Shown here: one piece after another, positions 8,399-16,787 of the stretch
How the letters are laid out: every line of letters begins with the position of its first letter
How positions within the stretch are numbered: position 1 is the first letter of the stretch
Source of the DNA: JAZQLP01 sp045542755
GTDB taxonomy: Bacteria > Bacillota > Clostridia > Oscillospirales > UBA644
Length of the DNA stretch: 32,071 bases
Direction of reading: 5' to 3'
Assembly: GCA_045542755.1 (NCBI GenBank)
Contig: JAZQLP010000084.1
Span: 1-32,071, forward strand
Notes under the pieces: generated by a model
Database searches by the model: none
Told to the model about the DNA's origin: nothing
Seen by the model: only the letters and a program-made list of their open reading frames with translations
Made by a program: the position numbers and the translations under genes

Positions 8399-8688
8399 TG
8401 GCAGATTTTGGGTAATTTCGGCGTTAAGCTCCCTCGACAATCACAAAGATTGCCTTCGGTCGCTTGCCTAGAAATTCCCTCAAAATCTACGCATCAGATG
8501 GCGGATTTTGGGTGATTTTGGCGTTAACACTACATAGGTTGCCATCGCCCCCGTTGCCTAAAATCAGCCGCGAAATCCACGCATCAGCACGGTAGTTTTT
8601 GCTGTAATTTCGTCGTTAAGCTCCCTCGACAATCACAAGGATTGTCTTCGGTTGTTTGCATTGAAATTCACGCGAAATTTACTCATCA
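8397..8688. repeat. Array of three tandem palindromic repeat units
   Basis: Three imperfect copies lie head to tail: 8397-8496 (100 bp), 8497-8586 (90 bp) and 8587-8688 (102 bp). Each ends in (c)ATCA, and a short start of a further copy (GATGGCTTTTG) follows at 8692. Within each unit the two ends are inverted copies of one another, so one strand folds into a long hairpin. In unit 1, AGATTTTG and AATTTC each occur in the left arm and again in the reverse complement of the right arm. Units 1 and 3 share a nearly identical core containing CTCCCTCGACAATCACAA and a small CAATC/GATTG hairpin; unit 2 has a different core. This region explains most of the gap between yebC and the XRE gene. The 78 bases after it (8689-8766) hold only the XRE ribosome binding site. 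Confidence 0.8.
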
Positions 8689-8766
8689 GTGTGATGGCTT
8701 TTGTTTGATTTGTAGTTGATAATATTTTGTAAACCCGTATCTCAATAAAGAAAGGAATGAGAGAAC

Positions 8767-9096
8767 GTGGGCTTTGAAGAGACCCTTAAAAAGCTTAGGA
8801 AAGAAAAGAATTTGTCTTTGCGTGACGCTGCGGCGGAAATCGGTATAAGCCACACCTATCTGGCTGCCCTTGAAAAGGGCCGAGATCCTCGTACGGGGAA
8901 CCCCATAGTTCCTTCTCAGCAGATACTTATAAACATCTGTAACCTTTACGGTATTGAATACACAAAAGCCTTTACCTATTTCAGTCTGTATAAAGAGCAG
9001 GACATATACGACTTTATGGGGCATCAGCTCAACGTGTTGAGAAAGACCGACCCCCAAAGGTTCAAGTCCGTTCTTGAAATAATATACTCAGAATAG
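8767..9096 (+). CDS. XRE-family helix-turn-helix regulator
   Basis: The 109-residue protein has an N-terminal Cro/C1-type helix-turn-helix (about residues 3-62): LKKLRKEKNLSLRDAAAEIG followed by ISHTYLAALEKG. The rest (63-109) is a short helical tail without a recognisable ligand-binding domain. The start is GTG at 8767; GAAAGGA lies about 10 bases upstream, and the ATG at 8758 is out of frame and stops at once. A slightly expanded loop (RDPRTGNPIVPS) separates the recognition helix from the last HTH helices. It converges with sigG across a hairpin terminator. The target genes are unknown. Confidence 0.8.
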   Translation: MGFEETLKKLRKEKNLSLRDAAAEIGISHTYLAALEKGRDPRTGNPIVPSQQILINICNLYGIEYTKAFTYFSLYKEQDIYDFMGHQLNVLRKTDPQRFKSVLEIIYSE

Positions 9097-9131
9097 TAAA
9101 AGAGGTTGTCGCTTTTTATTGCGGCAACCTC
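9097..9131 (-). terminator. Rho-independent terminator after sigG
   Basis: An 11-base inverted repeat, GAGGTTGTCGC (9102-9112) against GCGGCAACCTC (9121-9131), has one mismatch and an 8-base loop. Read on the minus strand it is followed by TTTTACTATT, a usable U-tract, so it mainly ends sigG transcription. On the plus strand there is no T-run after the stem, so it would stop XRE transcripts poorly. Confidence 0.75.
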
Positions 9132-9152
9132 CGAAGTATATATATCGGGCAG

Positions 9153-9920
9153 TTAAAAGTACTTTTTTATCTGCTCAAGAGCTGATTTTTCAAGTCTCGA
9201 GACCTGTGCTTGAGATATTCCGATATGCCCTGCAACCTCCATCTGGGTCTTTCCAGAAAAGAAACGTAAGGAGAGAATTCTCTTTTCTCTGGGCGATAAA
9301 TGAGCAATAGCCTGTTTTAAAGCTATTTCATCTATCCAGGATTCGTCGGTATTTCCCTTGTCCGTTATCTGATCCATAACGAATAGGGAGTCTGAGTCGT
9401 CGTTGTATATGGGGTCAAAAAGGGACACGGGCTCGGTGATTGCATCAAGAGCCACCACTATTTCCTCTCTCGGAATATCCATATCTTTTGATATTTCTTC
9501 CACGGTAGGATCACGGTTAAGGTCGTTTCTTAACTTTTCCCGAGAGCTCAGCGCCCGATATGCCAGGTCTCTCATGGACCGGCTCACCCTTATGGGATTA
9601 TTATCCCTAAGGTATCGTCTTATTTCTCCTATTATCATGGGAACGGCGTAGGTTGAAAATTTTACGTCCTGGGACGTATCGAAGTTATCTATTGATTTTA
9701 TCAGTCCTATACATCCGATCTGAAACAGATCGTCGGGGTTTTCCCCGCGTTGCGCAAATCTCTGTACCACGCTCAGCACAAGCTTCAGATTTCCTTTTAT
9801 AAATTCTTCTCTGGCTTTTTCATCCCCCTCTTTTGCCAACTTGAGCAACCTTGATTTTTCCTCTCCGGTAAGCACCTTTAATTCTGAGGTGTTCACTCCG
9901 CAGATGGTGACTCTCTGCAT
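9153..9920 (-). CDS. sigG: Sporulation sigma factor sigma-G
   Basis: Sigma-G directs late gene expression in the forespore after engulfment. The 255-residue protein begins MQRVTICGVNTSELKVL, the characteristic sigma-G N-terminus. Region 2 follows (GNLKLVLSVVQRFAQRGENP, DLFQIGCIGLIKSIDNFD, VKFSTYAVPMIIGEIRRYLR), then region 3 (DLAYRALSSREKLRNDL), region 4.1 (LSPREKRILSLRFFSG) and region 4.2 (KTQMEVAGHIGISQAQVSRLEK). An in-frame ATG at 9962 would add 14 residues; I reject it because GAGGAGG sits 6 bases before the ATG at 9920 and the family starts there. In Bacillus and many Clostridia sigG follows spoIIGA-sigE; here it stands alone, divergent from addB. A sigma-F/G-like promoter lies 31 bases upstream. 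Confidence 0.93.
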   Translation of the reverse strand: MQRVTICGVNTSELKVLTGEEKSRLLKLAKEGDEKAREEFIKGNLKLVLSVVQRFAQRGENPDDLFQIGCIGLIKSIDNFDTSQDVKFSTYAVPMIIGEIRRYLRDNNPIRVSRSMRDLAYRALSSREKLRNDLNRDPTVEEISKDMDIPREEIVVALDAITEPVSLFDPIYNDDSDSLFVMDQITDKGNTDESWIDEIALKQAIAHLSPREKRILSLRFFSGKTQMEVAGHIGISQAQVSRLEKSALEQIKKYF

Positions 9921-9950
9921 AAAGCCTCCTCGATGGAATGATTTTGCTTT

Positions 9951-9980
9951 CATTATCCCCAAGGGGCTGTTGGTATATTC
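9951..9980 (-). promoter_or_regulatory. Putative sigma-F/sigma-G promoter of sigG
   Basis: On the minus strand GAATA (9976-9980) is followed after 15 bases by GGGGATAATG (9951-9960). The forespore consensus is GywTA, about 15 bases, GGnrAnAnTw. The -10 matches at all but its last position and the -35 differs at one position. This fits the known sigma-F start and sigma-G autoactivation of sigG. The assignment is by pattern match only. Confidence 0.6.
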
Positions 9981-10017
9981 TAAAGCCGATTTTATTTCAC
10001 AAAGAAAGGAGTAAAAT

Positions 10018-13000
10018 ATGAAAAAGGTTCGTCTTCTTTTGGGGCGTACAGGTTCCGGAAAAAGCTATCGCATAGCTCAAGAGATAATTTCTCTTATTGA
10101 CGGCGGATACGGCAAGACCGTTTATATCCTCGTTCCCGACCAGTACACCATGACCAGCGAAAAATTTTATATTGATCTTCTTGGTGAAAGACGGTTTTCA
10201 CAAGTCAGAGTAATGTCTGTTAAGCGACTTTGCCGTCACGTTCTTTCCGCATACGGAGAATATTCTGCTAACCGCCTTTCCCAGGGCGGGCGAATGGCTC
10301 TTTGCGCTAAGGCCTTAAAGACTGCTTCGGTACATTTTAAATATTATCCTGCCGATTATTTTGATATGAGCTTTGTCAAGCATCTTGTCAAAACCTTTTC
10401 CTCGTTTACGGTGGCAGGTATAAGCCCCGTGGCTCTTTTGCAGGCCGCAGAGGTGGAAAAAAACGATAGACTTGGGGATATTGCTCGTATTTATATGCAA
10501 TATCTTCTCTTTACCGAAGAAGGACTTTTTGATACTGATGATGACTGCCAAAAACTGTGCGAATGTCTTGATCTGCACGACTTTTTTGCGTCCGAATACG
10601 TTTACGTTGATAATTTCAGAACATTCCATCCCCAAGAAAGGGAGGTTATTAAGGCTATTGCCTTGAATAATGCTTTTGTAACCGTCGCCATTCCCTGTGA
10701 AAATATTCTGCCCGATGACGGTCTTTCCCTTCTTTCTTTTATTTCGGAGTCCGCAAGAAGATTTGTTGGATTACTTAAAAAGTCAGGTATTGAATTTACC
10801 GTTGAAACTATTTCGGGTTCTCCCCGTTTTAATACTAATCCCGAGTTGAAATTTCTCGAAGAAAATATATTCAGAGATAAGGCTGCCGCATATATGGGAC
10901 AGCCCGAGGGTATTTTTGCCCAAAGATGTCTTGATATCAGAGATGAAGTAGAGGCTGTAGCGGCTGAGATTTCAAGACTTGTCTCCGAAGAGGGCTATGA
11001 TTTCCGTGATATAAACGTTACTGCCCGTAATATGGACTCTTATGCCGCACATTTGTATCCTGTTTTTGAAACCTACGGCATCCCCTTCTTCCATCATAAA
11101 AAAACACCCTTACTTCATAAATCTCCCGTTGCACTTATAGAAGCCCTTTTGTCCATAGCTCTTGAGGGATACACTAAAAACAATACCGTAGCTTTGGTGA
11201 AAACCGGCTTTCTTGATATTTCGGGAGAGGACGAGCATCTCTTTGAGGCATACGTAAAAACCTGGAACGTATCAGGCAAAAAGTATCTTGCACCCTTTAC
11301 TCTTAAAGCTTCAGGCCTTTCTTCCGAGGAAAGGGAATCAGATAAAGAAAAGCTTGACAGAATAAATGCCGTCAGAGAACGTGTCGTTACCTTAACTAGA
11401 CCTTTTATTGAAGCTTGTATAGGCAAAAGCGTAAAGGATATATCTGTACTTGTGTATGAATTTATAACCGCTGTAGGCTTTGAGGAAAAGCTTTTGACCG
11501 TTGCCGAGGAATATAAGGCCATGGGCGAAGAGGATCTTTATTCCCAGCAGCTTCAGGTATACGGAATGTTTATCGACGCCATGGACGAGCTTTGTGCCGT
11601 TATGGGTGAAGATAGAGTTCCTTTATCCGAGTACAGAGAACTTATTCTTTCGTCTATAGATGCGGGGGATATAGGTATAATCCCCACCTCTGTTGACGAG
11701 GTTATGACGGGCAGTATAGACAAGTTGCCCTTCATGTCTCCCAAATGCCTCTTCGTTCTCGGCATGGCGGACGGAGTATTTCCCTCTGAGATCTCCTCCG
11801 ACCCCATAGTTACCGATGAAGACAGTGTTATGCTTGAAAAACACGGCCTTGAGTATGGAATGACTGCGGAACAGAGATTGCTCTACGAGAGATTTTTGTC
11901 CTACGTTGCTTTTTCCGCCCCTACCGAGAGGCTTTATATAAGTTACTCCCAGTCATCCGGCACAAGAGTATCTCCCTATGTGGAAGAGGTTTACTCTCTT
12001 TTCCCCGACCTTAAAGAAGATATTTCTCCCTATCTTGAGGGAAGAGGTTATGAATCCCGTATCAGAAGCGAAAAATCCGCTTTTGAGGTTATGACCCGTG
12101 TGGGCTCTCCCATGCTTCGTGAGTTTTTTGAGTCAAGAGAGGGATATTCTCGAATTCTCGACTCCACATCAAAGGGTATGGACATTCTTTCTTCAAAGGT
12201 TAGCGAGGAGCTTTTCGGACGCCGCATGAGGCTGTCCGCATCCCGAGTAGACCGATATTATAAATGTAAGTTTTCATATTTTTGTCAGTACGGTATGGGA
12301 CTTAGCTCAAACCGCGAAGCGAAGATAGACGCCCTTGAATCGGGTAACTTCTTCCATGCCGCCCTGGAAACTCTTATTCCTAACCTTGAGGGAACCAAGA
12401 GTGACGGAGAGATATTCCTTGCCGTTCAGGATTTTGGCAAGTCCTATCTTGTTAAGCTCTTCGGCGAGGAAACGCCTCCCGCATCCTTTATAGGATATTT
12501 TACCCAGCTCCTTAAAAAGCTCTACAGGCTCCTTCTGCTTTTCCGCAAAGAGTGGCTTCACAGTGAGTTTAAGCCCGTGTCATTCGAGTTAAAGATCGAC
12601 AACGGCTCAGCGGCTACTCCTCTTGAAATACCCCTTGAAAAAGGTTCCGTAAGCCTTGTGGGAAAGGTTGACAGAGTTGATGCTTTTAAGAAGGATGGAA
12701 AGACATATATCCGAGTTATAGACTATAAAAGTGGAAGTAAGACCTTTGACCTTCAGAATATCTATAACGGTATAGACGTGCAGATGCTTATGTATCTTCA
12801 CAGCATTACCGATAAAGGCGTATTTGGAGAGAAGGGTGAGGTTCTGCCAGCGGGTATTATGTACGTTAACGTTAATCCCGTTATTGTTACTGTAAAGCGT
12901 GACGGAGGTCTCGAAGAGGCTGAAAAGGAACTTCGTAATAAGCGCAAGAGATCCGGACTCCTTATAGATGACAGTACTATTATTTCTGCTATGGACACCA

Positions 13001-13305
13001 CCGAAAACGGTGAATTTTTGCCCGACGTTAAGAAGAGTGAAAACCTTGCCACAATAGAAGAATTCGGACAGCTTTTCGGCCATATTGAAAAGCTTCTTGC
13101 AAAAATGGGCAACGGCCTTCTTTCTGGCCGTATAGAAAAGAATCCCGTAACCCTCCCCGGAGATAGGGATGGGGGCACCTGTAAATACTGTGACTTTGCT
13201 CCTTACTGTGACCGAGAAGGCTGCAGTGGCGAATATATATACGCCAAGGGGAAGGCCATTTATGAAAAAATAAAAGAGGACGGAAAGGGGGATACCCATG
13301 CCTGA
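10018..13305 (+). CDS. addB: ATP-dependent helicase/nuclease subunit B (AddB)
   Basis: AddB pairs with AddA to resect double-strand breaks and load RecA, replacing RecBCD in Firmicutes. The 1095-residue protein has an N-terminal Walker A, GRTGSGKS (9-16), and degenerate helicase domains. Its C-terminal RecB-type nuclease has DYKSG with D902 and K904. Four cysteines are placed to hold the AddB [4Fe-4S] cluster: C750 in YYKCKFSYF, then C1055, C1058 and C1064 in the CxxCx5C motif CKYCDFAPYC. The iron-sulphur cluster distinguishes AddB from RexB, where it is usually lost. AAAGGAG lies about 7 bases before the ATG. The gene overlaps addA by 8 bases. Confidence 0.93.
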   Translation: MKKVRLLLGRTGSGKSYRIAQEIISLIDGGYGKTVYILVPDQYTMTSEKFYIDLLGERRFSQVRVMSVKRLCRHVLSAYGEYSANRLSQGGRMALCAKALKTASVHFKYYPADYFDMSFVKHLVKTFSSFTVAGISPVALLQAAEVEKNDRLGDIARIYMQYLLFTEEGLFDTDDDCQKLCECLDLHDFFASEYVYVDNFRTFHPQEREVIKAIALNNAFVTVAIPCENILPDDGLSLLSFISESARRFVGLLKKSGIEFTVETISGSPRFNTNPELKFLEENIFRDKAAAYMGQPEGIFAQRCLDIRDEVEAVAAEISRLVSEEGYDFRDINVTARNMDSYAAHLYPVFETYGIPFFHHKKTPLLHKSPVALIEALLSIALEGYTKNNTVALVKTGFLDISGEDEHLFEAYVKTWNVSGKKYLAPFTLKASGLSSEERESDKEKLDRINAVRERVVTLTRPFIEACIGKSVKDISVLVYEFITAVGFEEKLLTVAEEYKAMGEEDLYSQQLQVYGMFIDAMDELCAVMGEDRVPLSEYRELILSSIDAGDIGIIPTSVDEVMTGSIDKLPFMSPKCLFVLGMADGVFPSEISSDPIVTDEDSVMLEKHGLEYGMTAEQRLLYERFLSYVAFSAPTERLYISYSQSSGTRVSPYVEEVYSLFPDLKEDISPYLEGRGYESRIRSEKSAFEVMTRVGSPMLREFFESREGYSRILDSTSKGMDILSSKVSEELFGRRMRLSASRVDRYYKCKFSYFCQYGMGLSSNREAKIDALESGNFFHAALETLIPNLEGTKSDGEIFLAVQDFGKSYLVKLFGEETPPASFIGYFTQLLKKLYRLLLLFRKEWLHSEFKPVSFELKIDNGSAATPLEIPLEKGSVSLVGKVDRVDAFKKDGKTYIRVIDYKSGSKTFDLQNIYNGIDVQMLMYLHSITDKGVFGEKGEVLPAGIMYVNVNPVIVTVKRDGGLEEAEKELRNKRKRSGLLIDDSTIISAMDTTENGEFLPDVKKSENLATIEEFGQLFGHIEKLLAKMGNGLLSGRIEKNPVTLPGDRDGGTCKYCDFAPYCDREGCSGEYIYAKGKAIYEKIKEDGKGDTHA

Positions 13306-16300
13306 ATGGACCGAGCAACAACAGCAAGCCATAGACAGACGTGACGGTGGCCTTCTTGTGTCTGCCGCCGCAGGGTCGGGCAAGACCGCCGTTCTTTCCC
13401 ATAGAACGGTTAAATACGTCAGTGAGGGCGGCTCTCTCTCGAGATTGCTTATAGTTACCTTTACCCGCCTTGCCGCTTCTGAAATGAAGCAACGTATATC
13501 ATCCGTTCTTGCAAAGGAATACAAAAAAAATCCCACAGAGCATCTGAAGAGAGAAAAGATATCTGTTTACGGAGCGAAGATCTCCACCATTGACGGTTAT
13601 TGCGCAGCCCTTCTCCGACAGCATTTTCAGAGAGTGGGGCTTTCTCCCGATTTTTCGGCGGTGTCTGAATCCGAATATGCCGATATACGTACCGAATGTC
13701 TTGAAAAGCAACTTGAAGAGTATTATTCAAGCTATAAAAACGACTTTGCCGAATTGCTTAAGCTTTTTGGGGGAGAACAGGATTCAAATACCGTGTCAGA
13801 GGCTGTTAACCGTGTTTACGAGTGCCTTTGTACCGTGCCTTTTCCTGAAAAATGGCTTGATTATCAGTTGGAAAAACACAAGACTCAAGACTATTATATA
13901 AATTTGGCTTGTGAGATGCAAGCAGAGGTGCTTTCCTCATTTAAGAGTATTTACGGAGAGCTGTTGGCGTTCCTTCCTTTTAATCAAAAGGGAATGGCTG
14001 TGGTTGAAGAGGAGTATTCCTTTATCTGTTACCTTCAGGACCTTTTGGAAAAAGGTGATTGGGACGGCGCTTGCAGGGAGGTCGCTGGATACGTAATGAA
14101 GACCTCTCCCACATGTAAGGCAGACTGCCCCGTATCTCAAAAATATAAGTATTACAGAAATCTTTTTAAGGACAGCTTTCTTACACAGCAGATTTTTCTT
14201 ATGGATACTCAGGCTGTACACGCTGATAGCCAAAGAATGTACCCCCAGATAAAGGCTCTATTTGCCTTTGTCAGAGAGTATTCGGAAAATATCCGTGCAG
14301 AGTTCAGAAAAAGAAATAGATTTTCATTTGACTTTATATCCCAAACGGCTCTTTCGCTGTTGGTTGAGGATTACGACTATGAAACGGGAGAGTATACCCG
14401 CACTGCTCTGGCAGAGGAACTGTCAGATTCCTTTGACGAGGTTATGATAGACGAATATCAGGACGTAAATGATATTCAGGACCTCTTTTTCAGAGCCATA
14501 TCCGACGACGGTAAAAAGCTTTTTGCGGTTGGTGACGTTAAGCAGAGTATATATAGGTTCCGTCACGCAAATCCCAAGAACTTTATCCGTAGGTCGGAGG
14601 AGCTTAACGTTATTTATCTGAATAAAAACTTCCGTAGTAGGAAAAGCATACTTGATTTTATAAACTTTATTTTCGAAGGATTGTTCTCTGAGGAATGTTG
14701 CGGAATGGTCTATTCGGACGAAGAAATGCTTTACGCCGGCTTGCCCGATATTGGAAGTAAAGACGACGTTGAGTATATATTTGCCACCTCTGAGGGTGAA
14801 GAAGAAAAGGCCTACGTTCAGGCTACCGCAGTAGCAAAAAGAATAACCCAACTTATGGAATCCCGCTATCAGGTTTACGATAAGGAAGCTGATGCTCACC
14901 GTCCTTTAAGACTTGGCGATATTGCAATACTGGCTAAAAGCATAAAAGCCGTGGGCTCTGTATACGAAAGGGTGTTCCGCAATGCAGGACTTAACGTTGC
15001 TGCAACGGGAATGTCCTCCTTCTGGGATTCGGTTGAGGTAAATACTGTAACGGCTTTTCTTAATATAATTGATAATCCCTACGATGACCTGGCCTTTTTT
15101 GCCGTTATGTTTTCCGATATATATGCCTTTGGTGCGGAAAAGATAGCCCGTATAAAGCTTTGCGACAAAGGCGCTCATCTTTATGACGCCTGCCGTAAAT
15201 ATGCAGAGCAAACGGGAGACGAGGACTGTATAAAACTGCTGGATGACCTGAAAAGATACCATCTGCTGTCAAAAAATCTTCTTCCCGACAGGCTTATCAG
15301 ACAGATATATTCCGATACGTCTTATCCCGAAAAGGTGTCTTGTCTTACCAACGGATATCTTCGCCGTGAAAATCTTATGAGGTTTTACGATTTTGCAAGC
15401 GCCTGGTCACGAAATAACGGTACGGGACTTTACAATTTTCTTATCAGTGCGGAGATAGCGTCTAAAAGCGTTTCTCAAAGACCTGAATCTTCCGCAGCTT
15501 CCCCCGACAGCATAAGAATAATGACCATTCACGGCTCAAAGGGGCTTGAATTTCCCGTCTGTTTCCTCGTTCAGACTGATACCGGGATGAATATTCAGAA
15601 AACAAAGGGCTCGGTTCTTTTCTGCGACGAAAAGGACGGCATATCCGCCCGCATAAGGGATGAGGACATGATATACCAGACTACCACCCTTCCCATGGAA
15701 GTTATGAAAATGGGTGAGGTAAAGAATCTTATTGCCGAAGAAATGAGGGTGCTTTACGTTGCCCTTACGCGAGCAAGGGAAAAGCTCCTTATAGTATCCT
15801 CAACGGAGATAAAGGAGTCAAAACTCAAATCTTACGCCGTCAGCGGCGGAGATAGGTTGGTTCCTTACGTTCGTACTATTTTGGCGGGAAGTCTTTCCTA
15901 CGAGGACTTGATGCTCTTCCGTTTGGTTCATCATCCCGACGGGGGAGAGCTTCGAACCGAACTTTCCCGCACGGTGGCTTCCGAAAGCGGATTTACGGTA
16001 AAGCAGATGTCCGTATCTGCTCTGACCGATACTGTTGAAGAGGAAAAAGTTGAACCCATAACTCTTTCCATTGACGAGATTGAGCACCGTATTAATATCT
16101 CAAAAGTAGAAAGTACCCTTTCAAGGGTTCCTGCAAAGCTTGCTGTTACCGAGCTTATAAAGGGTAGCTACGACGACGAAGAGGGAAGACGGCTGTTTGA
16201 AAATCCCCCTTCTGTAAAGCGCCCCAGATTCCTTACTCAGGAATCCCTTGACCCAGCTCAGAGAGGAACGGCTATGCATAAGTATTGCCGTTATGCAAAT

Positions 16301-16756
16301 CTCTCTGCGGAAACCGAATCCGAAATCAAGCGACTGGTAGACAACGGATACCTTTCGGAAGAGGAAGGTGCAAGTCTTAACAGGTACCGAATCGACAGAT
16401 TCAGAGAGGGCTTCGTGGCAAAGCTCATAGCTTCTGCCGACGAGGTAAGGCGAGAGGACGAATTTGTGGTAAGACTCCCGGCTTCCCTCTACAATAAGAG
16501 TGTAGATGATGACTCCACTATGCTTGTTCAGGGCGCCATGGACCTTCTGGTCAGAAAGGGAGACGAGCTTGTTTTAGTTGATTATAAGACGGATAAGGCT
16601 GACGAACTTCAGCTTCTTGACAGATATTTAAAGCAACTTGACATTTACCGTCTTGCAGCTCAAAAGGCATATGGGTTACCCGTAACGGCAGTATATATAT
16701 GGTCTTTTTATCTGTCAAAGGAAATAGACTGTACCCCGCATTTACTCAATAAATAA
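13298..16756 (+). CDS. addA: ATP-dependent helicase/nuclease subunit A (AddA)
   Basis: AddA is the UvrD-type 3'-5' motor and second nuclease of the AddAB complex. The 1152-residue protein starts with WTEQQQQAIDRRDGGLLVSA and the Walker A AAGSGKT (24-30). Helicase motif II is DEYQDVND from D385, and motif IV-VI elements include IRIMTIHGSKGLEFPVCFL and LYVALTRAREKL. The C-terminal RecB-like nuclease domain has LVDYKTDKAD with D1095 and K1097 and begins near RGTAMHKYCRYA. The length is slightly below the roughly 1230 residues of the Bacillus protein. Its ATG lies within the last codons of addB, in the usual addB-addA order, so the subunits are probably made in step. Confidence 0.94.
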   Translation: MPEWTEQQQQAIDRRDGGLLVSAAAGSGKTAVLSHRTVKYVSEGGSLSRLLIVTFTRLAASEMKQRISSVLAKEYKKNPTEHLKREKISVYGAKISTIDGYCAALLRQHFQRVGLSPDFSAVSESEYADIRTECLEKQLEEYYSSYKNDFAELLKLFGGEQDSNTVSEAVNRVYECLCTVPFPEKWLDYQLEKHKTQDYYINLACEMQAEVLSSFKSIYGELLAFLPFNQKGMAVVEEEYSFICYLQDLLEKGDWDGACREVAGYVMKTSPTCKADCPVSQKYKYYRNLFKDSFLTQQIFLMDTQAVHADSQRMYPQIKALFAFVREYSENIRAEFRKRNRFSFDFISQTALSLLVEDYDYETGEYTRTALAEELSDSFDEVMIDEYQDVNDIQDLFFRAISDDGKKLFAVGDVKQSIYRFRHANPKNFIRRSEELNVIYLNKNFRSRKSILDFINFIFEGLFSEECCGMVYSDEEMLYAGLPDIGSKDDVEYIFATSEGEEEKAYVQATAVAKRITQLMESRYQVYDKEADAHRPLRLGDIAILAKSIKAVGSVYERVFRNAGLNVAATGMSSFWDSVEVNTVTAFLNIIDNPYDDLAFFAVMFSDIYAFGAEKIARIKLCDKGAHLYDACRKYAEQTGDEDCIKLLDDLKRYHLLSKNLLPDRLIRQIYSDTSYPEKVSCLTNGYLRRENLMRFYDFASAWSRNNGTGLYNFLISAEIASKSVSQRPESSAASPDSIRIMTIHGSKGLEFPVCFLVQTDTGMNIQKTKGSVLFCDEKDGISARIRDEDMIYQTTTLPMEVMKMGEVKNLIAEEMRVLYVALTRAREKLLIVSSTEIKESKLKSYAVSGGDRLVPYVRTILAGSLSYEDLMLFRLVHHPDGGELRTELSRTVASESGFTVKQMSVSALTDTVEEEKVEPITLSIDEIEHRINISKVESTLSRVPAKLAVTELIKGSYDDEEGRRLFENPPSVKRPRFLTQESLDPAQRGTAMHKYCRYANLSAETESEIKRLVDNGYLSEEEGASLNRYRIDRFREGFVAKLIASADEVRREDEFVVRLPASLYNKSVDDDSTMLVQGAMDLLVRKGDELVLVDYKTDKADELQLLDRYLKQLDIYRLAAQKAYGLPVTAVYIWSFYLSKEIDCTPHLLNK

Positions 16757-16787
16757 TACATTCACATACAGAACGGAGAAAAATAAG

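Noticed and set aside
8397..8688. A CRISPR array
   Set aside because: The units are contiguous, about 100 bp, internally palindromic, and have no unique spacers; no cas gene is near.
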